This document shows positions 40,501 to 55,500 of a stretch of DNA of 64,000 bases, piece by piece. The position numbers and the translations under genes were made by a program. A model generated the notes under the pieces. The model did not search any database and was not told the origin of the DNA. It saw only the letters and a program-made list of their open reading frames with translations. Source of the stretch: Hippopus hippopus (Eukaryota; Mollusca; Bivalvia; Cardiida; Cardiidae); assembly GCA_946811185.2 (NCBI GenBank), contig OX328101.1, forward strand, positions 15,608,122-15,672,121, in the 5' to 3' direction. Positions within the stretch are counted from its first letter, which is position 1, and each line of letters starts with the position of its first letter.

Positions 40501-43500
40501 AACTTCTTCAAGTAAATCTCTTCAGTAATAACAGAGATATTATAAAATGTTAAAGTTTTTGTTGAGCATTGCATATGACGATGACGACGCCAGGCTATAA
40601 CAATATACCTAAACGTTTTCTTCGAAAAAGGCTGCGCTAAAATGTTAATGAATTACCATCGTTTTACCCATTTTTAACAATGTTTTCAAAACCTGTCCTC
40701 TCTCAAGGTGGTCAAAACTTGGGATGTTTGGTAATGGGTAAGCCATGGAGGAACACTTGCATTCAGTAGGAGGAATTTCTTATTTAAATAAGCACCAAAC
40801 TCCAAAAGCTTTAAACTCTATACAAGATGAAAAAAAAACTAGACTTGTCCAAACAAAAAAGGATTTGCAGAAGACAAATCAAATATGTCTAAAGTTATGG
40901 AAATTGTACAGATCAAGTACAAAAAGTCATGTGAAAAGGAATGAGTGCTAGAATACCAGCTTATTCTTCTTTTCCCACTATGTTTTCAAAGGAGCTTTTC
41001 CCTAGGGTTATTCAACAGGTTATTGTTTGGTAAAGGTGACCTTGTTACCAGTATTTTCTCCTTTTCCCTAATGTTTTGAAAAGCTTTATTTCTCAGGGTC
41101 ATTAAAACATGAGATTGTTTGGTAAAAGAGTTAAAACAAACTACATGCTTACAAAAGTAAACAATGGCAAACATTGCAGAATCTAATCTGGGGCCAAACT
41201 AGATGTCCTTCAATTAGAGATATTTGGACTTCTCACATATATTTGCAGTAAGAAAAGCTGATCCCCCGCCCCCCACATTTGGCATGTAGAATCCTAAACA
41301 GCCTGAACATTACTTTTGAAGAGTGAAGAAAATCTGTTTTAATTCTTACCAAAAAAAATCTAGTGTTATTCTCACCCTGAAGATGAAACCTTCTGAAAAC
41401 ATTGTGGGAAAAGGAGAAAATGCTGGTAACCAGCATTTTCTCCTTTTCCAACAAAAGTTTTCTATCATATCCAAGACAAATCCTATCATCTGAGCCACAT
41501 TTTATTTCTCATCTGCAAATGCTTTCAATTTGTACAAGTCCAAATTTTTGTTGTCTGGTAAAATAGTAAGAGTCAGTTTTCCAGCTCAAAAGTTTTTTTT
41601 TTGAAATTTGTGCATAAAATTGGCCATAAGAATCAAAAGAAGTATGGGATGAAAAATGCTGCTATAGAAGTACAGGTTGTACCAAAATCCCCTTACCACT
41701 TTGATGATAGATGGCCTTGACACATCTGGGAGTGTGTCCCTAAAGTAGACCCCTACTTTATCTACAGACAAGGGGCTCAGTCTCTGCCAGCCTTCCACTC
41801 TAGCTGTAAGCTGGTTTACACGGAATGAATCTGATTTCTGAACAAATACATATGAAAGTTAGAAATATTATTGTAGCTTTTCCAAGGCTAATAATTTCAA
41901 CATTTAAAATCAGTATATTAACTTATTACATCCTGCAATATGCTGCAGGGGGTGTTGAAAACATTTGTGTATCACAATGCTGTATCATATTAAATGAAGG
42001 TCAGTACAAGTGGATACAAAAGTAGAAAAAAAAAACCCAATACATGCAGAGCAGCAGTTTTTCCAAAGACATATTCAATTAACCAGAATCCCAAGTTTAA
42101 ACGACTGAAATGAAGAAGCCTTTAGCTGGTAGCCAGCAATTTCTCCTTTTCCCACAATGTTTTCTGCCCTTTCAAAGACAAATCCAATCATTTGAGCCAC
42201 ATTTAAACTGATGTCTGGAATTACTTTCAATTTGGACAAGTCTGAAAGTTTGTTGTTTGGTAAAGAGTTAAGAATTTCAAAATCATGACCTTGTTCCCTT
42301 CTGAAAAACAAATTTAGCAAATGGGTATGAAAAAACCCTTGTGCAATATAGAGAATCAACATCATTAAACCCTACCCAAATAACAAATTGTTGACTCCTT
42401 CAAATTATAATTAATTATAGACGACAAATTTGAAATTGGTACAAACAAACTGTACTTATCTGATAGAGTAGAAAACATTGTGGACAATGGAGAAAATGCT
42501 GGTTACCAGCATTTTCTCCTTTTCCAATAATGTTTTTAAAAAGCCTTATTCAATTCGGTCATTTAAACTCAGGTTTCTGTGGAAAACTGTTATGATTAAC
42601 ACATGGATTCAAGGGGCAAAACTTGAACCAATAGAAATTGTTCATAACTAGCAAATTCTCCTTTTGCAACTATAAGGACATTTCCAATCATCTGATGCAA
42701 ATTTGCATCAGGAGATAAAGAATTACAATTTATTTCATGCTTTCCAGTAGTTTATCGAGAAATAATGGTGAAATGTTTTCGATATTTCATGGTTACAACC
42801 AGTGAAAAATACCATTTTATTTTCCAACTCTTCAATTGAAGGCAGAAACAGTAGTTCCCGTGCACACGTTACCAAGGTAAAATGCGTGCACCACTCAACC
42901 AGATGGAAATATGACGTAATTTACTCTGAGCCACTTGTGAAAATATTACCGATGATGTTCATTCCATGAAATAAATTTAGATCTTTCACGGACGAGTGAC
43001 AATATTACTGATGATGTTCACTCCATGAAATAAATTTTGATCTTTCACCAAAAAAAAACAAATATCCTCCATATCAATGTCAATTAATAAAATACCTTAT
43101 GTCTGATTTTTTCCCTCCTCAAGAACTGAAATGGCACTTCTTCATTTGGGGCCACATCTCTCCAGCTACTAGAATGTACACTTACATCGTCAATTTTCTG
43201 ACCATGGATCTTCTGTGAGTCCGTTCCCACTTGGGATGGACTGACAGTGATAGGTATGAAACTAATTGGGGAACCAGTGTAATTTCTAATCACATAGGGA
43301 GTAAACATTTGCCTTTTACGCACAACTCCAGAGGGTGAATGAATATCCCTGAAATGAATGATGACATAAGATGAACAGTAGACATAAAGATATGGGCGCT
43401 TTTAATTCTTCAAAACTTTATCTCTGCTCTTAACTTCAAATTTATCTTTTTCTTCATCAGAACCTGTGTTGTGGGTACTCGTAAGAATAGTCTGCTTGAG

Positions 43501-46500
43501 ACAATTCTAACAAGTTTATAAAACATGATTACATGTGACGAAATTACTCCCTTACCAGTACCTTCCTACAAGATACTCTTACGAACAAAGTCCGTAACAA
43601 AGAAACAAATGAACAAATTCATAGCAGAAATAAAGGGACCGGGCAGGATTCGAACCTAGAACGCCTGGACGAAAGGCCTATACCATAACCACTTAGTTAA
43701 AGAGAATTCTCCCTAACGCAGTTGTTAGGTATTGTATTTAAATCGGGATGAAGACATGCAAGAAGGAGTGGTCTCCTGTAACACACCCCCTCTTAAAGTC
43801 ATCATTTATTGATGACTCAAAGCCTTATTAGGCAGAAAGTCTGTTTTTGGACAACGAATGGGACAAGCCCCCATCTTACAACAAAGTCCGTAACAAAGAA
43901 ACGAATGAACAAATGCATAGCAGAAATACAGGGAACGGGCAGGATTCGAACCTTTTGAACGCCCGGACGAAAGGCCAATACCATAACCACTGAGCTAAAG
44001 AGAATTCTCCCTAATGCAGTTGTTGGGTATTGTATTTAAATTGGGATGAAGCCACGCATGAAGGAGTAGTCTCCCGTAACAATGCAAAACACAGGATTGT
44101 TTAGGAATAGGTCAAGCGACAGGGTAGACCTATAAAGAGTGACAAAAATAAGGTAGATAGTAATTTGAAATGCCTTTGATCAACAAAGATGTTCAGACCC
44201 TTAAATTTAAATACAGAACTGACTTATCATTCAAGAATAATATTTACCTGTCATCTTTCTGTTTATAATAATCCTCTGTCCACTTATCCTTTGTGTTGTT
44301 ATATAAGTCAAGCAAGGTCTCTGTCACATTAATGTTTAACACTTCAGAGGCTGTAATACAAAAGTATAACTGTCAAACAGAATCCACAAGTGAAAATCAC
44401 ACAAATGAAATATACAGTGGAAAATATGAATAGGGCAAATGTTATAGATACAATGCTGGTGGAGGTCTTATGGTATAAATCCTGATATGTTACATAAATC
44501 AAATTTTCTAATTCTGTAATACTTAACACAGTAAAGACCTTAAGCTGTGACAGAATGTTACAAAATACCCCTGTTGAACTCTTAACCAAACAAAAAAAAT
44601 TAGACATGTTGAAATTGCAAGCATTTGCAGACAACAAAGTAAATGTGCCTCAATTGGTGAAATTTGCTCATGGAAAGGTAGAAAACATTGTGGGATTTTC
44701 TCTTTTACCCTCAACGTTTTCAAAAGTCTTCTTCTTTAGGGATGTTAAAACTTAAGATTGTATAGTAAAGGGCTAATACAGATCACAGATATTTAAGCCT
44801 GACATGATTTTCAGAAAAACGTCTAAGGGCAAATATTCTTCAACCTGTCAAGACAGATCTCTGAAGATTTGATCTTCCACTTTTTCACTTTCTTGTTAAT
44901 AATGCAGTTTCATCTTCTTTTTATAAGAAAAAAGAAAAACAAAAAAAATGAGGGAAAACTTTGTGGCACAGCTTCACTTATGTCCATGCCCAGACTGACA
45001 GGTACATGTAATTGCATGGAAAGGTTAGTTTGAGATACCATCGAAAATATTTATTTTGTAGGGATATCATAAAGTTACTAGCACACATTCAACGTTTTTG
45101 CTATGAAATAATGCCAAGGTTTGATGTCAAATATTTAATTCTGTTGTGTTCATTTCCAAAAGAGCCGAAGGTTAAAGGGTCTTAAGCGGTAATTCAAAAG
45201 GTAAGGTAATTTTTAACAGTCCTACCTGATATCTCCACAGCTAGTTTTTCCTCTGGCTCTCTGAAGGTTTTCCATTGAGCTTGGCATCTGAAAGATGAAG
45301 TAGAGCACTTGAATATATTTTTGATTTCCTAAAAAAAAAAAAAAAAAAAAATCAACAATATTAAGGAATTAATTTTTCCAAACAGTACAAAAAATGTTCA
45401 CTTATTCATGTATTCTTAAGTTAGAAGTGAAAAACATCAATCACATCACATAATACTTATTGGACGTAATACTTACAAAATAACATCTACATGTTACTTG
45501 AATTGATAATGAAAAGGAAGCATTAAATTAGGAGTAAATTAAATCCATTACCTAATACTTAACACATAACATTCAAATTTAATCAGAATTTGTGATTAAA
45601 AAGAAAGTGCTAAATCTGTAGTAAAGTATCAACAGCCCTGTTATCACATTTCTTTTTTTTTTTGGCCTTTTGACCAATGGAGAAAATGCTTGTAATGAGA
45701 GATTCCTCCTTCTGTCTCATGTACTCTTGTATCAAGCATGAAGTCGAGTTGACTATTAATATCTTACAAGGATGCTTTTCAATTCCACAGTTGCAAATCT
45801 GCTTCATGAGGAAACCAATCAAAAGAATGGAGTATGAGGAATTAGAAAAGAACATCCTGCATTTATCAATGAGTGCTAGTGTTGAAAACAATGACAAAAA
45901 CAAAACAAGCAATAACTTGAAATCCATTTTTTTTTTTTGTATAATTCATCTACTGGTCTGTTCTATGAGAGGGTTCAAGTTAACCCTTAAACTGCTGCAG
46001 TAATAAAATGGTGCTTTTCAATTGCATAAAAAAAAAGGCAAAAATATTGCAATTTCAAGGTTGTTTTGGCCAGAATATGTTGAAAAGTTGAGGATAACTT
46101 AGGCAAACTTTTCTGAAGAAGCAACTTAACCCTCTACCACATAAAAAACTTTAGACTTGTCTAAATCTAAGGCATTTGCAGACAATAAAATGAATGTGAG
46201 TCAAAATTTGAAATTTGTTTTTGGAATGGAAGAAAAGGTTGTGGGAAAACCAGAAAATGCTGGTTACCAGCATTTTCTCCATTTTCCACAATATTTCAAA
46301 GAGGCTTTTTCTTCAGGGGTCGTTAAAACTTGGAATTGTGTGGCAAAGGGTTAAGTAGTGTTTAGTATTAAACAGGTAAAAGATTTTGTTTATTTACCTC
46401 CACTGTTCTATCAATGGTTCCCAGCCAGACAACTTTCTATTGTAATAATCACCTGTCATCAAACAGCTCACTTTACCTTCCATCCCAGGCTCATATTTCA

Positions 46501-49500
46501 GGTTAAAACCTGCAAAGACAAAAGGTTTGTGATACATATTGTCTTATTCCAAAAGATTAATTGATCAATACTGCATACAGTATTCATATCTCATAACAAT
46601 CTTTATTTGGCCAAAAGCCAAACAAATCCCCTGTGTTAATAACCATGTGAAAGAAGGCTTCTGGAGACATTGGTAACTGGCATTTTCTCTTTTTATATCC
46701 ATAAGGTTTCCTGTCCCTTCAAGGGTAATTTCTGTTTAATGAGAAACAATTGTCTTCAGCTGGTATAGAGATAATCACATGTACATATAATGAACTATAA
46801 TTTACATTATCATAGCAAATATCAATAGAAGAATATCATAAACCTCATATATTTCCAGTATAACGACCCATCATCATTTGATAAATGGATACATTTAAAA
46901 TATTACAGCTAAAGCAGAAATTCTTCATTGCTATTTCTATTTTAACCCTTTACCACACAATCCCATGTTTTAACGACCCTGAGAAAAAAGACTTTTGAAA
47001 ACATTGTAAGAATAGGAGAAAATGCTGGTAATCAGCATTTTCTCCTTTTCCCACGATGTTCTCTGTCCTTCCAACAACAAATTTCAATTTTTGAGTCCTT
47101 ATTTTTTTTTTGTCATCTGCAAATACTTTCAAACTGGACAAGTCTTAAAATTTTGTGTTTGGTGGAAAGTTAACAAAAATACTTTCAAAAGTTGTCTGCT
47201 GCAAGAGGAAAGTCAGCTGCAGGTGTTCACTCTTTAACACACAATCCCAAGTTTTAATGACCCTTGGTGAAATGCCTTTTGAAAACATTGTGGGAAAAGG
47301 AGAACATGCTAGTAACCAGCATTTTCTCCTTTTCCCATTACATTTTCTACCCTTCCAAAGACTCATTTTACAGTTTTTGGGTCAAATTTAATTTGTAATC
47401 AGCAAAAGCCTTCAGTTTTTAAAACTCCAAAATTTTAACGTTTGGTAAAGGGTTAATAAGATCTTGAACTATGACACCAGCATAGTTTATTGTAGTTGTA
47501 AGTAGTAGAAGGTGAATATCTATTTATATACACCCAGTATCTTGACAAAAACATGATAGTGAGGTAACGAGCCATCTAATATTGGATCTATGCTGCCCAG
47601 TTGATCTGCACATAAATCTCACATAAACAGTCTTGAAACTGAAATATCCAAGTCAGCGTTAACCTCACTAACTAAAGATGTCAATTTCAGTAACTAAGTA
47701 TTCTAAATGGTAAAATGAAGTAAATGACAGAAAAGGGAAACCTACCATGGAAATTCAGTTCTACAAGAGGTACATCAGCATCCTGACAGTCATCAATCAA
47801 GCACAGACAGAAATTGTTGCCTGTAAACTGAAACAAAAATACAACAAACCTTGGTAAATTTAGCAATTGTAATATATGGATATTATGGATAGCCTTGTTA
47901 CAACAAACTAGCTCATGAATGTTAAAAAACTTTGTTGGTTTCAAATGCTATTTCCAGCAGTATTTCAGATGTAATACAGTGGCCAGCGCACCTATCCATG
48001 CCGTCATGAGCCTTTTCATGGCTCTAGGCTGTCTGCTTCTTTATCAGCCTAAATATTCTACAATCTGCAACAAATTTAAGGTCTTTTCTTTTTTGTCTTA
48101 AAAGACCTGTTTTATGCACTTAGTATATCAATCTTTAATGACAAGACTTCACAGCATTTTTTTTTTCTGTTTTTCTTTTTAATTTCCTGTTTGTCGTGAA
48201 TACTAGCAGACATTTTACCTCCACTTGTGTAATGTTTAATGTGTCTTGTTTAGGTTTCAGTGGTTTACAGTTTTCTGTTAGCCATACAGCTGCTTCCTGG
48301 ATATCACTGTCTTTCAATTTCAAAGCTTTCAGACAATCTTCAGGACTGAATCCAAGATCAAGAAGCTCATTCATTTGGCTCTCTGAAATACGAGATATTA
48401 ATTAGTTAAATAATTTCAGTAAAAAAAAAAATATGAATAACCCTCTAGTAGAAAAGGTTAGGTTACAAAGAACTGAAAACTACTAGGTAGCAGTACAAAT
48501 ATATATCCTTAACCTGCTGTACAGTGATTAGATTTTGGCGTTGATCTATATATGGGACAAACACCTTTTTACATATGCATTTGATTCCTGTCGTTATATC
48601 TTTTCAATCTAGTGAAAATTAAAAGAGTATTTCCTTCTTGTAATGACCTATTTCTTAGTAATTTATACATATCTTTATACTGTTAAGAAATGTCCAGTTC
48701 CTGATCGTGAAGCGAGTGAAAACAATTTTATAGAATATAGATTTACCTGTCAAGTCTGAGACTGGAGAAGTTTTTGGACGCTTTGCCTGTAATGCCTGTT
48801 TAGGCAAGGAATCCATTATAGCCAGAAATAACTTCATGTCCTGGTAGGAAAGTCTTACATTCATGGTGTTGAAACTTGCCTATAACAGTGAAAAAGAGAT
48901 ATTGCACTAAATATGCCGTCTTTTATCTTGCCTAGGTCGGTAACCTTTTGCAGTTACTCTATCACACTATACGTCTTTGTGTAGGAGAGGTAGGTTCAAA
49001 AATGTTTCAATGGTGTTTAATAGTTCTATCAGAGTGGATGGCAGCTCACTGGTTTATGTGTTTTGTGTATTTCAAATAACACAAGGGGGTCAGAGGTACC
49101 ATGCCCAAAGATAGGTGCACAACCAGTGCAGTTAACAGACAAAAAGCATGGATTTCAAGGTAACATTGTCCATGATCTTAATAAATGAGCTAAGGAGGGT
49201 TGACTGATAAGGTTAACATTACAAGAAAAAAAAACTACTGTTTTGTACAAGTAATTGTTCCTTTTCTGACAATGTTTCAAAACATTTTACCTAGTAGGGG
49301 CATGAAAAAGTCCTATTTGTACAGGAAAAAGGTTAATGAAAGTCACCTATGCCTGACTCATTCATCTCTAAACACATTACATTAGTTTAGTCTTTCTTTA
49401 TGCAAGAAAGCAGTTTTTTGACCAACTAAAAGATATTACAAAGGAAAAACATTTGAACAAAGAAAAATTTCATTTTTCCACAGAATGGAAAATGCTATGG

Positions 49501-52500
49501 GAAAAAAAGGGGATTATTTGCCATGAGCAATTGTCCCTTTTTCTACAGTCTCTTCCAAGAACTATCATATGCAACAGAGTAAAAAAGTGATAACCTCATT
49601 ATGGATTGAACACAAAGCAAATAAACCAACCTCCAACAGGAGTTGTTTCTGTTCAACAACAGCTGCCTCCATCAGACCAGCTGAAGAGCTTTGTTTGGCT
49701 GAAGGTAGAGGATTAGCATTCAGTTCCACTGTGATAGACATTGGATCTACAATAGACAGAGCCGTTTCTTCCTCAGCCTGCAGGCAACACGAGAAAATCT
49801 CCAGACTCTGTAGTGTGCAGGATAGTAACTTGTCATGTGCTTTAGGTCTATAGGACAGTACAGATGTACACTGAAATAGAGATGAACATTAAAGAACATC
49901 CATTTGCATATGGCAATACATGTACAAATATATATTTGATATGAAATGATATCTTGACCTTATATCAAAACAATGTATTTATTTTGTATACAAACACAAG
50001 CAATAGCAACCCTCAAGTTATCTTCATATTTTAACTCTTTATCAAACAAGAAAAAAATTAGACTCGTCCATAGTGAAAAGCATAAACATAGACAACAAAC
50101 CACATTGTGTTTGAAAGGCAAGAAACATTGCTGATTGTCGGCATTTTCTTCTGTTCCCACATTGTCTTAGAAGATTTTTTCTTCAGGTATGTTAAAGCAT
50201 TGTTCGGTAAAGGGTTAAACCTTGATTCATGTTGATAGATATTTTACAAAGATGTTTAGAAAGGCATAAAACCTCCAAACTTGTATCAATAGGTAATGAG
50301 TAAAAATTGTACATAATGCAATCAACAAAAAACTATACTCTAGCATAATCAGTTGACCTACGACACTAACCTTCAGTATTACAGCATTAGAATCTATTGA
50401 GGCCAGGTTTTCCACCATGACAAACTGGGTATCTGTTACATTTAACTTGAATTCAAAAGGAACATCAGTCTGGAAAAAATAAATTCAGTACAAATACTGG
50501 TAGTTAGTGTCAAACTGTGACAATGTTTTTCTTTTTTTTTTATTCATTTTTCATTAATTCACTCATCTTGTCTTTTCATTCTGTTAACCCTTAGAGCACC
50601 AAATAAACCCAACACTTTGGATACACTTTGATTTATTTACTGTTGCCACCTGTTGCCTATAGCTGACACCAGTAGAAGGCTAATAGTTATGTTACATCCT
50701 ATTTTACCTCTGGTCTTTTGACATGCTCAGTGTATAGCACTATCACACAGGACCTGGGTCTAACATCTCATCTGAAAGGCTATGGCAATTTCAGATGGTC
50801 AGCCATGGGAATCAAACCCACAATCTCAGGTGGCCCCAACAATCTTGGAAAAGGAGAAAATGTTGGTAACCAGCTTTTTCTCCATTTCCCACAATTTTTT
50901 CTACACTTTCAACGAGCATTTTCAAGATCTGTTGTGTGTCGTTTGCAAATACTTTCAATATGGGCTATTGTAAAATTTTGTTGTGTGGTATAGAGTTAAA
51001 TTTTAATTTCAGCTGATTAACCTTATTTACAAGAATGTTGTTAGAATCTTCTGCTGAAAATTTGTTTAAGCCTTTACCAAACGACAAAATTTTGGGCTCG
51101 GCAAAATTGAAAGCATTTGCAGACGACTAATAAAATGTGGCTTAAATGATTATTTCTGTCTTTGATAGGGTAGAAAACATTGAGGGAAAAGGAGAAAATG
51201 CTGGTTATCAGCATTTTCTCCTTTTCCCATCAGTGTTTTCAAAAACTCTCTTTCTGGGTCGTTAAAACTCGGGACTGTGTGGTAAAGAGTTAAGGAGGAC
51301 ACATACTAAACTTAAATCTAACCTGTTCTACAAGAGGACCTCGTTTGGTGATAATACCCCCTGACGTTGTAACAGGACTGGTAGTTCTAGAGCCTTTTCC
51401 TGTTGATGAGGTTGCTGCAGGTGTACTGTTCTCCTCTTCCTTGACTTCTGCATAGGTTTGGTCTATTGGCAAACAGTATCAAGTATAATAAGCTTGCTGC
51501 TTATTTCTCATTAATACTTCTGTCACATCTTAGTGACAGTCCGCTTTCATGGAATTTCATGGAATACTAGGCTTGGGCTGTGCAGTGCTTTGCCCAAGGA
51601 CACTCCCACATGACTAGCCTCAAAAACAGGAATATTTGATCCACACAGTTCAATATTCTGAAGCATGTTCTGGCTAAAACAGCCTAAAATTTGTTTAATT
51701 TTGGCTGTGTGTATTCATTTAACTGATATATTGTTCAGCAAAACTTTTTTCTTGAAACTGACCACTTTTGAAAACACTGTGGCAAAGGAAAAATTTCCTA
51801 TAGCCCTTTACCACACAATGTTAACTTTTAACGACCCTGAAAGAGAAGACTTTAGAAAACATTGTAGGAAAAGGAGAAGATGCTGGTAACCAGCATTTTC
51901 TCCTTTTTTCATAATGTTTTCAAAACCTTCCAAAAACAAATTTCATTTCTGAGTCACATTTATTTGTCATCTGTAAATCCTTTCAGCTTGGAGAAGTCGA
52001 AAATTTTGTCATTTGGTAAAGAGTTAACACTTTACAACATGTCTTTAGAATTGGCCATATTGAAGGAATTTACAGACAATAATTCAAATGTTTGTCAAAT
52101 GATAGTAGTTGTCCTTGAATAGGTTGCAAACATTGTGGGACACAAGCAGTATTTTCTCCTTTTTCTATAATGTTCTCAAAATCCTCCTTCTTTCTCAGGG
52201 TTGTTTAAACATGGGATTGTGAAGTAAAAACTTAATGATGTTTCATTAGATATTCACATATATATTTGTTTTAACTCTTTCCTAAACAACAAAATTTTTG
52301 ACCTGTCTAATTTGAAAGTATTTGCAGACAACATTATAAATATGGGGTCGTCAAAACACGGGATTGTGTGGCAAAGGGTTAAACCTTATTTCATTCTACT
52401 AATCCAAATTTTACAAATATTTTTTCAAAGTCTTGTTAAGAATATTTGTTTCAGGAGGAAATGAGTTAAATTATCTATCTGGCTCAATATCAATGATAAT

Positions 52501-55500
52501 GATCCAGATGCAAAAAGTGTCAAGAAAACATTTTATCATTTTATGGAGACATTATTTGTTTACAAATCAGTTATTATGTGCAGGTGTCAGTATGTGTAGA
52601 CCATTTAATTAAAGTCTGAAGATGCAAATGATAAAAAATTCATATAATGCTGCAAGGTTTCAATTTCTGGGCCCCGTTTTTACTAAGGTAGTTACAAACA
52701 AAATTTGCGTATGTTTTACGTAACTATAGTATAGTTGCATTAATCTGCCATAGATACGTGATAACTATCATGATTATTTTAGAAAACTATTGTGATATAT
52801 CCAAGTTTCCTGGAAATTTTATCTAGATAAAATGAAAAGATAAAATTTCCAGGAAACTTTTGAATAGTTTTCTAAAATAATCATGATAGTTATCTCGTAT
52901 CTCTAGCAGATTAATGCCACTAAACTATAGTTACGTAAAACTTACGCAAATTTCGTTCGTGACTACCTTAGTAAAACGGGGCCCTGGTGTATACATGGTT
53001 GACTTCAATAAACACCTACCAGCAATGAAGGGGTTTTCAGGTTTGGTTGCTATGAAATCCTGGACAGCTATCAGCCAATCAAAACTACAGAAAAGCTTCA
53101 TGTTGTTAAGTATGATCATAAACCTTGTTCCATCCAGAGACGACCTAAAGTGGAGTTCCATCTGTAGACAGTCTTGGCTGGCAGTGTAAGATGGCATCAG
53201 GATCTTCTCAAAAACACTAGGTCTTTGATTGATGGCAACATCTACAATATATGTGCATTTAACTTTGGACAATCACTTGTTAAATGAGCCTTTTTGGATT
53301 TTTTGCAGAGAATTTAAATCTTTTTGTTTAATAATAACAAATGATGAAAAATATCATTTTGTCTGCAAATGTAAAGAAACTGGACATTTACATGCATTAA
53401 AAAGGCACAAATTTGGTGTTCAAATAATGGGATGGTCACTGTGAAATCTGTAGCTCTGTCTATTTTTGTGAGATCAAATATAATGTCATCATACTTGTTT
53501 GAATAGGATCCTACAATTTCAATGTGCGATATTGATCAGATGGCATTCCCACAAAATTGGGGCATGAAATTTGAAAATATCTTAAGAGGCTACAAAGCTA
53601 TGCTGTTAAGAAACTACCAATGATTTTCTTTTTTTCATCCATTTGTCTTTTTTCTTTACTGATAGTTTGTCAGCTACTGCCATTCTTGACTCAATGATGA
53701 ATAATTTTTTGAAGTTAAGTGAGATTGTAAAAAAACATAATAGCTCCCTCTAAAGATAATTCACATATTACTTATTAAAAGTTACTTTTTGAAGAAGACC
53801 ACAACTGAAAATATCTGGGAGAAAGTTGTATGCTATTTGCAATGTTCAAAACTATCTATCTTTATCATAAATATCAGCATCCTCACAATAAATATCTCAA
53901 ACTCTTCATCACAACAACAAATGCTCTTCATTTTTGTGGGGCGAGCCCCGATAGCTCAGTCCATAGTGTACAGGACTTGAGAACAGGAGGTCGAAGGTTC
54001 GATCCCTGGAACGGCCAATTTCTTTCCAAGGATTGATGATAGTCATTGCGACAGTCATTCCTCTCTCGCCGCTGCCATTGTTTAGACAATGGTTATTTGG
54101 GAAAGCAGCCAGTGGCTTGGAAAGAATACTGTGCAGAGTACTGGTAATAGAAACTCCAGGAAAGCATGGATAGGTGCACTGGCTGCCACAATATAAATGA
54201 AATAATGTTGAAAACGGCGTTATTAAACACCATACAATCAATCATTGTTGTGGGTAGTCTGCATTCTCATAAAAACTGTGCACACTATCTCAAGACAAAA
54301 AGTAACTAGAGCTATCACTAAAGGTGATGAATACCCCCCACCAGCCCCATGTCAAGAAATAACTTTTTGTCACTGAAATGCGCAATGCCTTAGTCCAAAG
54401 TGTTAAGAGACTATTACACAGCTAATAAATACTGAAACAAAATAAAGAAACTATGAAAAGGAACCTGAAATGGGCTCCTCTTCCATTCCCCTCATGATGC
54501 AATGCTCTCTGCTCACCAAGATTTCTTTTAATGAATTCTACGGATAACTGCTTAAATCTTTTTAAAAAAATCACTTTACTAGTATAACGGTATAATTACT
54601 GAGCGATAGAGTGGACAATAAAATTAATCAAAGAGCCACAACTCATTAGAAAATCATTCAACCATGACCAAAATGAAATACGCATATCTTTGCCTTGTAA
54701 TGAAACTTTCTGTGAAGTTTAATTGAAATCTGTCCAGTAGTTATTGAGAAAAAGCTGAAACAAAAACTTTCACCAAAGGGTCATAACTCATTGGAAAAAT
54801 CATTCAACCATAACCAAATTATAATATACATATCTTAACTTTGTACTGAAACTTCCTATGAGGTTTAATAGAAACCTGTCCTGTTGTTATGGAGAAATAG
54901 CTGGGACTAAAAAAAAATCATTAAAGGCAAAAACTCATTGGAAAATCATTCAACCATAATCAAATTACAACATGCACATCATTGCTTTATTCAGAAATCC
55001 ATCTTGTAGTTATTGAAAAATAGAGCGGACAAAAAATTCATGAAAGGGCCATAAATCATTCGAGAATTATTCAACCATAATCAAATCATAACATGCACAT
55101 CTTTGCTTTATATTGAAACTTCCTATGAAGTCTGACTGAAATCCATCCTGTAGTTATTAAGAAAAAGAGTGAACAAGAAAATACATGAAAGGAACGTAAC
55201 AAAATTATACTGTGCACATCTTGGCTTCATAATTATTAAAACTTCCTACGAAGTTTGACTGAAATCAGTCTGATAGTTATTGAGAAATAGAGAGGAAAAA
55301 AATATATGAAAGAGCCGTAACTCACTGCAAAAATCATTCAACCATAACCAAATTATAATATGCACATCTTGGCTTCATACTGAAACTTCCTATGAAGTTT
55401 GAATGAAATAAGTCCAGTAGTTATAGAGAAACAGAGTGGACAAAAAATTCATAAAAGGGCCATAACTCCTTTGAAAATAATTCAACCAAAACCAAATTAT

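Noticed and set aside
43640..44030. Two possible tRNA genes on the minus strand
   Set aside because: A and B boxes are present, but acceptor and D stems do not close, and both copies lie inside longer direct repeats. Treated as tRNA-like parts of a retroelement.
53940..54012. tRNA gene on the plus strand
   Set aside because: The head of a SINE: stems are imperfect and it continues directly into a SINE body and tail.
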